This document shows positions 7,204 through 13,292 of a stretch of DNA of 13,292 nt, one piece after another. A model generated the notes under the pieces. The model worked only from the letters and a program-made list of their open reading frames with translations, searched no databases and was not told the origin of the DNA. The stretch covers positions 1 through 13,292 of the forward strand of contig JADCCH010000226.1 in NCBI GenBank assembly GCA_020252865.1, in the 5' to 3' direction. This stretch comes from Methylobacterium sp. Its GTDB lineage: Bacteria; Pseudomonadota; Alphaproteobacteria; Rhizobiales; Beijerinckiaceae. Position 1 is the first letter of the stretch. Every line of letters starts with the position of its first letter. A program made the position numbers and the translations under genes.

Positions 7204-7224
7204 GCCGGCTGTTTGCCTGCCGGC
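7204..7224 (-). promoter_or_regulatory. Hairpin abutting the ribosome binding site of the receptor gene
   Basis: GCCGGC occurs at 7204-7209 and 7219-7224 and, being self-complementary, can pair across a 9-nt loop. On the minus strand it ends three nucleotides before the GGGAGG of the receptor gene. On the plus strand it is followed by TTTTCTT, giving it a terminator-like look for antisense read-through. Function is unknown. Confidence 0.35.
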
Positions 7225-7273
7225 TTTTCTTGCCATTCCGGGGCTGATCGACTGCCCCAGATTTCTACGGCTC

Positions 7274-7303
7274 TCAGGCCGCGGAAGATCTTTTCAGGCC
7301 GCG
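7274..7303. repeat. Direct repeat TCAGGCCGCG with 20-bp period
   Basis: TCAGGCCGCG is present at 7274-7283 and again at 7294-7303, exactly 20 bp apart or about two helical turns. The 8-bp palindrome AAGATCTT (7285-7292) lies between the copies. Same-face spacing in a divergent control region is compatible with binding of a dimeric or tandem regulator. No regulator is assigned. Confidence 0.45.
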
Positions 7304-7523
7304 TTAAACCGCGCAAGGCTCGCGATCAGGTCCGAAAAGGGCTGGCGGGATTCCTATGCAGCGATGGTCGACTATCTTTACGATCTGCCATCCATCGAGG
7401 AAAACCATGAGAAATTCGCCATTCATGGGCTTGTGACAGCGTGCGCTTCGGTGCAGGAGGCAGCGCGCAGCGCCTTCCGCCATCCGCCGCAAGCAGGCCT
7501 CCTGAAAGAACCGGAATCCGACC

Positions 7524-9065
7524 ATGCCGAACCACCTTTTCGACCAGATCACCCAGCGGATGCCGGCAGCCGATGCGCCTTTCGCGCATCTGCCGGATGG
7601 GCGCACCTGCAGCTATGCCGATGTGCTGGCCGTTTCCGCCCGCTTCGCGAATGCCATCACCGTGCTGGGTGTGAAGAAGGGGGATCGCGTGGCGGTTCAG
7701 GTTGAGAAGAGCATCGAGGCGCTGATGCTCTATCTCGCCTGCTTGCGGGCCGGGGCGATCTTCCTGCCGCTCAACACGGCCTATACGCCGGCGGAGATCG
7801 AATATTTCCTCGGCGATGCCGAGCCGGCCCTGTTTGTCTGCGATCCCGCCCGCGCCGAGGCGCTACGCCCCGCCGCCGCGAAGGCCGGCGCAAAGCTCGA
7901 GACGCTCGGCGACTGGGAAAGTGTCGCGACAACCGCCGGTTCGCTCTTGGACAAGGCGTTGGCGGCTTCGGCGACCTACTCGGATGTCGATTGCGGCGCG
8001 GATGACCTCGCGGCGATCCTCTACACCTCCGGCACGACGGGGCGCTCCAAGGGGGCGATGCTCACCCACGAGAATCTCGCCTCGAATGCCCGCGCATTGG
8101 TGGATACCTGGCGCTTCACGAGCCGGGATGTGCTGATCCACGCGCTGCCGATCTTCCACACGCATGGGCTGTTCGTGGCGACGAATGTCATCCTGTTCTC
8201 CGGCGCCTCCATGCATTTCCTGCCGAGATTCGAGCCCGCGCAGGCGCTTTCGCTGATGCCGAAGGCCACGACCATGATGGGCGTGCCGACCTTCTATGTC
8301 CGCCTCGTCGATCATCCGGGCCTCACCCGGGAAGCAACCGCGAAGATGCGGCTGTTCATTTCCGGCTCTGCGCCCCTGCTGGCCGAGACGCATCGCGCCT
8401 TCGAGGCGAAGACGGGACATGCCATTCTCGAGCGCTACGGCATGACCGAGACCAACATGAACACCTCCAACCCCTATGACGGAGCGGAAAACGGATCGAG
8501 AATCGCAGGCACGGTGGGTTTCCCGCTGCCGGGTGTTTCGCTGCGCATCACCGATCCCGAAACCGGCACGCCGCTCGCGGCCGACGAAATCGGCATGATC
8601 GAGGTGAAGGGTCCGAACGTGTTCAAGGGCTACTGGCGAAACCCGGAGAAGACCGCCGCCGAGTTCCGGGCGGACGGCTTCTTCATCACCGGCGATCTCG
8701 GCAAGCGCGATGCGCGCGGCTATGTGCACATTCTCGGGCGCGGGAAGGATCTCATCATCACCGGCGGCTACAACGTCTACCCGAAGGAAATCGAGGGCGA
8801 GATCGATGCCATGCCCGGCGTGAGCGAGAGCGCCGTGATCGGCCTGCCGCACAAGGATTTCGGCGAGGGTGTGACTGCGGTCGTGGTGCCGGTGAAGGGT
8901 GTGGAACTCAGCGAGAAGGCCATTCTCGCAGCGCTCGAGGGGCGGATCGCCCGGTTCAAGCAGCCGAAGCGCGTGCTGGTGGTGGAGGAGTTGCCGCGCA
9001 ACACCATGGGCAAGGTGCAGAAAAACGTGTTGCGCGATACCTATCGCGATCTTTACAAGGTTTGA
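7524..9065 (+). CDS. matB: Malonyl-CoA synthetase (malonate-CoA ligase)
   Basis: This encodes a 513-residue ANL-superfamily ligase that would convert malonate, ATP and CoA to malonyl-CoA, AMP and pyrophosphate in the cytoplasm. Family motifs are the P-loop YTSGTTGRSKG (167-177), ALPIFHTHGLF (207-217), ERYGMTETNMNTSNPYDG (303-320), ITGDLG (388-393), GRGKDLIITGGYNVYP (405-420) and the catalytic Lys in PRNTMGKVQKN (K497). The TETNMNTSNPYDG and NTMGKVQKN wording is highly characteristic of rhizobial/Rhodopseudomonas MatB, so I am confident of the malonate type, although MatB enzymes can also accept methylmalonate. The ATG at 7524 has GGAA about 7 nt upstream and gives the usual MatB N-terminus. 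Classical mat operons pair matB with malonyl-CoA decarboxylase (matA). Here no matA is visible and a DUF1989 gene follows after 2 nt. A solute receptor is divergent upstream. Confidence 0.95.
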   Translation: MPNHLFDQITQRMPAADAPFAHLPDGRTCSYADVLAVSARFANAITVLGVKKGDRVAVQVEKSIEALMLYLACLRAGAIFLPLNTAYTPAEIEYFLGDAEPALFVCDPARAEALRPAAAKAGAKLETLGDWESVATTAGSLLDKALAASATYSDVDCGADDLAAILYTSGTTGRSKGAMLTHENLASNARALVDTWRFTSRDVLIHALPIFHTHGLFVATNVILFSGASMHFLPRFEPAQALSLMPKATTMMGVPTFYVRLVDHPGLTREATAKMRLFISGSAPLLAETHRAFEAKTGHAILERYGMTETNMNTSNPYDGAENGSRIAGTVGFPLPGVSLRITDPETGTPLAADEIGMIEVKGPNVFKGYWRNPEKTAAEFRADGFFITGDLGKRDARGYVHILGRGKDLIITGGYNVYPKEIEGEIDAMPGVSESAVIGLPHKDFGEGVTAVVVPVKGVELSEKAILAALEGRIARFKQPKRVLVVEELPRNTMGKVQKNVLRDTYRDLYKV

Positions 9066-9067
9066 CC

Positions 9068-9931
9068 ATGCGTCGACCGCCCGCCTTTCCCGCTCCCGCC
9101 GACGCCACCGCGCGACGCGCGAAACCGGCCGTCATCTGTTATCCGGTCGAGACGCTTCCCGCGCCGGACATGGCCTGGCTCGAACAGGCTCGCGCGAACC
9201 TCACCAAGCTGGACGAGGTGATCGTGCCGCCGCGCGATGCGAAGAGCTTCACTGTTCCGGCGGCCCATTTCTTCCGCATCACCAGCATCGAGGGGCCGCA
9301 GGTTGGCGACCTCAACCTGTGGAATGCGAACGACCTTACCGAGCGCTTTTTCTCCGGCAAAACCCGTGCGCTGCACGGCACGCATGTGAGCACGGGGATG
9401 CGGCTCTGGAGCAATCTTCCGAACCTCCGGCCGCTCGCGACCATCACCCGCGATACGCTCGACTGGTATGGTTTCGATGCGGATGGCGGCGGCGTGCATG
9501 ATGTCATCGGCACACGCTGCGACCCCTACACGCATCGGCTGCTGAGCGGCGGGGATTACCATTATTGCTGCCATTCGAACCTTTCGCGCGCCTTGTCCAA
9601 GGTTAGCGGCTTGCCCGTGCGGGAGGCCGAGATGCATGTGCATGATGTGCTCAACGTCTTCATGTGCACGGGCTTCACGCACGACACCCGGCAGTATTTC
9701 ATGAAAGCGAGCCCGGTGCGGCCCGGCGATTTCATCGAGTTCTTCGCGGAAATCGACCTGCTCGGCGCGCTTTCCGCCTGCCCCGGCGGAGATTGCGGGT
9801 CGGAGCATTCGAGCGATGTCGCGCCGTGTCATCCCCTCAAGGTCGAGGTGTTCCGCCCGGCCGATGCGTTCGTTTCCGCCTGGAAGCAGCCGGATCGCCC
9901 GGCCTATTCCCGCACGCACGGGATGGGGTGA
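9068..9931 (+). CDS. DUF1989 / urea-carboxylase-associated family protein
   Basis: This encodes a 287-residue protein of the DUF1989 family, members of which are often found beside urea carboxylase or urea amidolyase genes and which have no firmly assigned reaction that I know of. Features include VPPRDAKSFTVPAAHFFRI (53-71), GDLNLWNANDLTERF (80-94), GGVHDVIGTRCDPYT (140-154), NVFMCTGF (196-203), the Cys-rich CPGGDCGS (238-245) and the terminal CHPLKVEVF (254-262). The conserved His and Cys residues suggest a metal site. I chose ATG 9068 with AAGG at 9057-9060; a TTG two codons earlier overlaps the matB stop. The 2-nt gap from matB implies co-transcription and coupled translation. No urea carboxylase, allophanate hydrolase or aminomethyltransferase-like partner is visible, so its role is more likely tied to the malonate-type substrate here. 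Length is in the family range. Confidence 0.87.
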   Translation: MRRPPAFPAPADATARRAKPAVICYPVETLPAPDMAWLEQARANLTKLDEVIVPPRDAKSFTVPAAHFFRITSIEGPQVGDLNLWNANDLTERFFSGKTRALHGTHVSTGMRLWSNLPNLRPLATITRDTLDWYGFDADGGGVHDVIGTRCDPYTHRLLSGGDYHYCCHSNLSRALSKVSGLPVREAEMHVHDVLNVFMCTGFTHDTRQYFMKASPVRPGDFIEFFAEIDLLGALSACPGGDCGSEHSSDVAPCHPLKVEVFRPADAFVSAWKQPDRPAYSRTHGMG

Positions 9932-9990
9932 GCATATTCAGGCGAAGTGGTCGCCGGTTCGCGTGAAGAAAATGCGACAATGGATAAAGC

Positions 9991-10812
9991 CTATTCGTCT
10001 TCGCCCAGGATCAGCCGCGTCAGGGGCGAATCGCGATCCTTCATCCCATCCACCACGTTGAAATGGTGGCATCCCGGAATGTGGAGGCTGGAGGTTCTCG
10101 CTTCGAGGCCGAACCAGATATTCGCGAGCAGATCGTTCTGGCGGAGGAATTCCGGCCGCTCCTCCGCGCCCACCGCGCAGGCCACGCGGGCATCGGGCAG
10201 GGGTTCGAGCAGCGCGGGACTTTCGGCCCTAGCCTCGGCGGCATCAATGCGCAGTTTCTCGTTCGCGGCGATCTTCATCAGCGGGCGCAGATCATGCAAT
10301 CCGCTGATCGAGGTGACGCGCCGGAACCGCGCCAGAACCGCTGCGGAAAGCGGCGTATCCCGGCAGACCATGCGCGTCACCAGATGACCGCCGGCGGAAT
10401 GCCCGGCGAGCCGGATCGGGCCGACACCATGCTTCGCCGCCGCCTCGATGGCTTGGCCGATCTCACGGGTGATCTCGGCGATGCGCACATCAGGTGCCAG
10501 TGTGTAGGAAGGTATGACGACCGCCCATCCCGCGGCAAGTGCGCCCCTGGCGAGATGCGACCAGACGGATTTTTCGAAGGCGATCCACCAGCCGCCATGC
10601 ACGAAAACCAGAAGGCCGTTCGGCTTGCCTTCCGGGCGGAAAAGATCGAACCGGTTGCGGGGGGTTTCCCCATACGGGATATCGAGTTCCGCGTGCCCCT
10701 CGGCCAGCATCGCCTCGCGGAACGCCGCAGCCTCGGCCATCCAGCGCGGCGGATAATCCGGCCCGCCGGGAATGTGCCCCATATTGTTGTAGGCATCCGT
10801 CCAGTCGATCAT
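9991..10812 (-). CDS. Alpha/beta hydrolase, kynurenine formamidase (arylformamidase)-like
   Basis: This encodes a 273-residue cytoplasmic hydrolase with no signal peptide. The oxyanion-hole motif HGGWWIAF (72-79), the nucleophile elbow GHSAGGHL (S139) and a C-terminal CHHFNVVD carrying the catalytic His (H250 likely) are plain. GAEERPEFLRQ (215-225) occupies the acid region, so the acid may be Glu rather than the usual Asp. The N-terminal DAYNNMGHIPGGPDYPPRW and the EFLRQ element resemble bacterial formamidase-like esterases of the kynurenine pathway, which hydrolyse N-formylkynurenine. General carboxylesterase activity is an alternative. The start at 10812 has GGGAG 8 nt upstream; a longer in-frame start at 10878 would add 22 residues without family resemblance. 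It is divergent from the anthraniloyl/salicylyl-CoA-type fusion enzyme, sharing a palindrome-containing control region, and this context supports an aromatic or tryptophan-derived substrate. Confidence 0.85.
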   Translation of the reverse strand: MIDWTDAYNNMGHIPGGPDYPPRWMAEAAAFREAMLAEGHAELDIPYGETPRNRFDLFRPEGKPNGLLVFVHGGWWIAFEKSVWSHLARGALAAGWAVVIPSYTLAPDVRIAEITREIGQAIEAAAKHGVGPIRLAGHSAGGHLVTRMVCRDTPLSAAVLARFRRVTSISGLHDLRPLMKIAANEKLRIDAAEARAESPALLEPLPDARVACAVGAEERPEFLRQNDLLANIWFGLEARTSSLHIPGCHHFNVVDGMKDRDSPLTRLILGEDE

Positions 10813-10888
10813 TCCCTCGTCTCCCAGGGGACATGGTTGCGCGATGCCCGGCATGATCGCAAGGGCTCGGCGCGACAAATCCTCAAAC

Positions 10889-10918
10889 TCGATATTTCAA
10901 ACTTGAAAGAACTGTAAA
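10889..10918 (-). promoter_or_regulatory. Candidate promoter of the hydrolase gene
   Basis: On the minus strand, TTTACA (10918-10913, 5/6 match) and TATCGA (10894-10889, 3/6) are 18 bp apart. The palindrome at 10895-10908 fills most of the spacer, a position where a bound repressor would block polymerase. This is a by-eye assignment. Confidence 0.3.
10895..10908. promoter_or_regulatory. Palindromic operator candidate in the divergent control region
   Basis: TTTCAA (10895-10900) and TTGAAA (10903-10908) are perfect reverse complements with a 2-nt centre (AC). The AT-rich site stands out in a GC-rich setting between the two divergent genes. MarR-type regulators, common in CoA-dependent aromatic pathways, bind palindromes of this size and composition (family knowledge). 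The right half TTGAAA could also serve as a -35 for the plus-strand gene (TCGGAT 17 bp downstream, a weak match). No MarR gene is in the window. Confidence 0.45.
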
Positions 10919-10955
10919 AGCGTGATCGGATACGCTTTGTCTCGGGGAGACGGAC

Positions 10956-13241
10956 ATGCGCATTCTCTGCCTTGGTGGAGGCCCGGCGGGCCTCTATTTC
11001 GCGATCTCGATGAAGCTGCGCGACCCCGCGCATGAGGTCGTCGTGCTGGAGCGCAACCGCGCCAACGACACCTTCGGCTGGGGTGTGGTTCTCTCGGATG
11101 ACGCGCTCTCGCGCATGCAGAAGAACGACCCCACGAGCACCGGGGCCATTCGCGATCATTTCGCCTATTGGGATGACATTGCCGTGGTGCATGACGGCCA
11201 TCGCACCGTTTCCGGCGGGCATGCTTTCGCAGGCATCGGCCGCAAGCAGATGCTCATCCTGCTGCAGGAACGGGCGCGCGAACTGGGCGTCGAACTGCGC
11301 TTCGAGACGGAGTTCAGAACGGCGGAAGAATATCGCCGTAAATATGATCTCGTGATCGCTTGCGATGGCATCAATTCGTTGGTGCGCAAGGAATATGCCG
11401 AGGTTTTCAAGCCGGATATCGACATCCGGCTCTGCAAGTTCGTCTGGCTCGGCACCCACCAGAAATTTGACGATGCCTTCACCTTCATCTTCGAGAAGAC
11501 GAAGCATGGCTGGGTTTGGGCGCATGTCTACCAGTTCGATGCCAATACCGCGACCTTCATCGTGGAATGCAGCCAGCAGACCTGGGACGCTACCGGCTTC
11601 GCGGGCATGTCCAAGGAGGAGACGGTCGAGACCTGCCGCAAGATCTTCGAGCGCCATCTCGGCGGGCATGATCTGATGTCGAACGCGGCGCATCTGCGGG
11701 GCTCGGCGGTGTGGATGAACTGCCCGCGCGTCATCTGCGAGCGCTGGTATCACCAGAATGTCGTGCTGATGGGCGATGCCGCGGCCACAGGGCATTTTTC
11801 GATCGGTTCAGGTTCGCGGCTTGCTTTCGACAGCGCCATCGCGCTCGCGGAATATCTTCATTCCGAGCCGGACATGACCGCTGCCTTCGAGCGCTATCAG
11901 GCCGAGCGCCGGCTCGAAGTGCTGCGCCTGCAATCGGCGGCGCGGAACAGCCTCGAATGGTTCGAGGAGGTCGAGCGCTATCTCGACATGCCGCCTTTGC
12001 AATTCGCCTATTCGCTGCTCACGCGCTCGCAGCGCATCAGCCACGAGAACCTGCGCCTGCGCGATCCCGAATGGCTCTCCGGGGCCGAGGATTGGTTCCA
12101 GCGTGAGGCTGGCGGCGAACCGGGTCGCAAGCCGATTTTCGCGCCCTTTCGGCTGAAGAACATGGGCCTGAAGAACCGCATCGTGGTCTCGCCCATGGCG
12201 CAATACAAGGCCGTGGATGGCTGCCCCGTCGACTGGCATCTCGTGCATTACGCCGAGCGTGCGAAGGGCGGCGCGGGGCTGATCTTCACCGAGATGACCT
12301 GCGTTTCGGCCGAGGGGCGAATCACGCCGGGCTGCCCCGGCCTCTATGCGCCGGAACACGAGGCAGCATGGAAGCGCCTCGTCGATTTCGTGCATGCCGA
12401 GACATCCGCGAAGATCGCCTGCCAGATCGGCCATTCGGGACGAAAGGGCTCCACGCAATTGGGCTGGGAGGATGCGGATCACCCGTTGCCGGCTGGCAAC
12501 TGGCCGCTCATGGCGGCTTCAGCCATCCCCTGGACCGTCAGGAACGCCGTGCCCAAGGCGATGGACCGCACCGACATGGACCGCGTGACGGCGCAATTCG
12601 CCGAGGCGACCCAGCGCGCGGCGCGGGCGGGTTTCGACATGGTCGAGCTTCACGCCGCGCATGGCTATCTCATCGCCTCGTTCCTTTCGCCGAAGACGAA
12701 TATCCGCGCGGACGAATATGGCGGCAGTCTCGAAAACCGCATGCGCTATCCCCTGGAAGTATTCCGCGCGATGCGGATGGCCTGGCCGGCGGAGAAGCCC
12801 ATGTCGGTGCGCATCTCCGCGCATGACTGGATGGGCGAAGAGGGTGTAACGCCGGCGGAGGCCGTGAAGATCGCCACGGCCTTCCGGGAAGCGGGCGCGG
12901 ATATCATCGACGTTTCCGCCGGGCAGACCGTGCCGGAGCAGAAGCCGGTTTATGGCCGCATGTTCCAGACGCCGTTCTCCGACCGCATCCGCAACGAGGC
13001 GGGAATCGCCACCATGGCCGTGGGCAACATCACCGAAGCCGATCAGGTCAATTCCATCCTGATGGCGGGCCGCGCCGATCTCGTCTGTCTCGCGCGGCCG
13101 CATCTCGCGGACCCCTACTGGACGCTTCATGCGGCAATCCTGCTCGGTGACCGGCAGACCGAATGGCCGCTGCCCTACCTCGCCGGGCGCGATCAGGCTC
13201 GGCGGCTTCGGGAACAGGCGCAGGAGGCGATCCGCGTATGA
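10956..13241 (+). CDS. Bifunctional anthraniloyl/salicylyl-CoA 5-hydroxylase-oxidoreductase fusion
   Basis: This 761-residue cytoplasmic flavoenzyme joins two modules. Residues 1-385 are a class A FAD monooxygenase: GGGPAGLYF (7-15) for the ADP part of [15 protein letters not shown] (133-144) and [16 protein letters not shown] (271-286). Residues 394-761 form an Old Yellow Enzyme-type FMN domain: [28 protein letters not shown] (H493), [16 protein letters not shown] with H566, H569 and Tyr571, EYGGSLENR (587-595) and a C-terminal phosphate-binding region near [16 protein letters not shown]. The best-known relative is the 2-aminobenzoyl-CoA monooxygenase/reductase of aerobic anthranilate degradation, which hydroxylates C5 and then reduces the ring. 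Relatives are also named for salicylyl-CoA. GGGGAGA (10944-10950) precedes the ATG by 5 nt. The stop overlaps an SDR start by ATGA, indicating an operon for the downstream ring/CoA steps. Which CoA ester is used cannot be told from sequence by eye. Length and motifs indicate an intact enzyme. Confidence 0.94.
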   Translation: MRILCLGGGPAGLYFAISMKLRDPAHEVVVLERNRANDTFGWGVVLSDDALSRMQKNDPTSTGAIRDHFAYWDDIAVVHDGHRTVSGGHAFAGIGRKQMLILLQERARELGVELRFETEFRTAEEYRRKYDLVIACDGINSLVRKEYAEVFKPDIDIRLCKFVWLGTHQKFDDAFTFIFEKTKHGWVWAHVYQFDANTATFIVECSQQTWDATGFAGMSKEETVETCRKIFERHLGGHDLMSNAAHLRGSAVWMNCPRVICERWYHQNVVLMGDAAATGHFSIGSGSRLAFDSAIALAEYLHSEPDMTAAFERYQAERRLEVLRLQSAARNSLEWFEEVERYLDMPPLQFAYSLLTRSQRISHENLRLRDPEWLSGAEDWFQREAGGEPGRKPIFAPFRLKNMGLKNRIVVSPMAQYKAVDGCPVDWHLVHYAERAKGGAGLIFTEMTCVSAEGRITPGCPGLYAPEHEAAWKRLVDFVHAETSAKIACQIGHSGRKGSTQLGWEDADHPLPAGNWPLMAASAIPWTVRNAVPKAMDRTDMDRVTAQFAEATQRAARAGFDMVELHAAHGYLIASFLSPKTNIRADEYGGSLENRMRYPLEVFRAMRMAWPAEKPMSVRISAHDWMGEEGVTPAEAVKIATAFREAGADIIDVSAGQTVPEQKPVYGRMFQTPFSDRIRNEAGIATMAVGNITEADQVNSILMAGRADLVCLARPHLADPYWTLHAAILLGDRQTEWPLPYLAGRDQARRLREQAQEAIRV

Positions 13242-13292
13242 ACATCGCCGGCAAACGCGCGCTCATCACCGGCGGCGGCTCGGGCATCGGGG
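13238..13292 (+). CDS. Short-chain dehydrogenase/reductase (5' end only)
   Basis: Only 18 codons are present before the window ends, reading [26 protein letters not shown] is the glycine-rich nucleotide-binding motif of classical SDR enzymes (TGxxxGxG) following a first beta strand. The start overlaps the stop of the fusion monooxygenase (ATGA), so the two are translationally coupled; GGAGGCGA at 13223-13230 supplies a ribosome site. In related aerobic CoA-dependent clusters an SDR often handles the hydroxyacyl- or oxo-CoA intermediates, so a role in the same pathway is likely. The specific substrate is unknown. Confidence 0.85.
   Translation, partial: MNIAGKRALITGGGSGIG

Larger units (their letters stand above)
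7189..7523. other. 335-bp divergent intergenic region between the receptor gene and matB
   Basis: No gene is supported here. It contains, from the receptor side, a hairpin next to the receptor's Shine-Dalgarno sequence (7204-7224), a small GGGGC/GCCCC stem (7240-7258), and a 10-bp direct repeat with a central AAGATCTT palindrome (7274-7303). A 9-codon open frame (7407-7436, MRNSPFMGL) has GAGG upstream but no other support. I see no convincing sigma-70 promoter in either direction. matB itself has only a modest GGAA at 7513-7516 before its ATG. Confidence 0.6.

Noticed and set aside
7407..7436. Nine-codon open frame with a nearby GAGG, a possible leader peptide for matB
   Set aside because: Too short to judge, no run of regulatory codons and no attenuator hairpin pair between it and matB.
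7364..7705. Open frame beginning MVDYLYDLPSIEENHEKF upstream of and overlapping matB
   Set aside because: The first part looks protein-like, but there is no ribosome site and more than half runs through matB in another frame with no domain resemblance.
9932..9990. Small GGCGA/TCGCC stem (9941-9955) as a terminator between convergent genes
   Set aside because: Only five base pairs and no T run on either strand; I see no other structure in this short gap.
1..13292. CRISPR arrays, tRNA/rRNA genes, insertion sequences, toxin-antitoxin or phage-defence genes
   Set aside because: No regularly spaced repeats, cloverleaf sequences, transposases or terminal inverted repeats were seen. All sizeable genes belong to metabolic, transport or regulatory families except the partial coiled-coil gene.

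Overview
The window is GC-rich and densely coded. Gene content and protein sequence suggest an alphaproteobacterium, probably Hyphomicrobiales-like: a short alphaproteobacterial-type cold-shock protein, a MatB very close to the rhizobial/Rhodopseudomonas type, a Bug-type solute receptor and a fused CoA-ester monooxygenase/reductase. This taxonomic call is inference. No tRNA, rRNA, CRISPR array, insertion sequence or phage gene was recognised.

Layout, left to right. (1) 1-1158: the C-terminal part of an unidentified coiled-coil protein, then a stand-alone cold-shock-domain gene with a hairpin upstream. (2) 1159-6136: a serine/alanine-glyoxylate-type class V aminotransferase on the minus strand, divergent from a large FAD plus iron-sulfur 2-hydroxyacid dehydrogenase on the plus strand. 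The dehydrogenase overlaps an FCD-type GntR regulator by ATGA. The AT-rich gap between the divergent genes carries overlapping promoter-like elements and a repeat/palindrome that could be the regulator's operator. (3) 6181-9931: a tripartite-tricarboxylate-type periplasmic receptor (minus), divergent from a malonyl-CoA synthetase gene (matB) that is followed after 2 nt by a DUF1989 (urea-carboxylase-associated family) gene. (4) 9991-13292: a kynurenine-formamidase-like alpha/beta hydrolase (minus), divergent from a bifunctional anthraniloyl/salicylyl-CoA 5-hydroxylase-Old Yellow Enzyme fusion, which overlaps by ATGA an SDR gene cut by the window end. The gap between the divergent genes contains a clear TTTCAA-AC-TTGAAA palindrome.

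Taken together, the window reads as a row of small catabolic modules for organic acids and CoA esters: 2-hydroxyacid/glyoxylate metabolism, uptake and CoA activation of malonate or a related dicarboxylate, and aerobic CoA-dependent degradation of an ortho-substituted benzoate (anthranilate or salicylate). The individual families are known. The less usual points are the tight matB-DUF1989 pairing without a visible malonyl-CoA decarboxylase, the formamidase-like hydrolase facing an anthraniloyl-CoA-type enzyme, and the compact divergent control regions.
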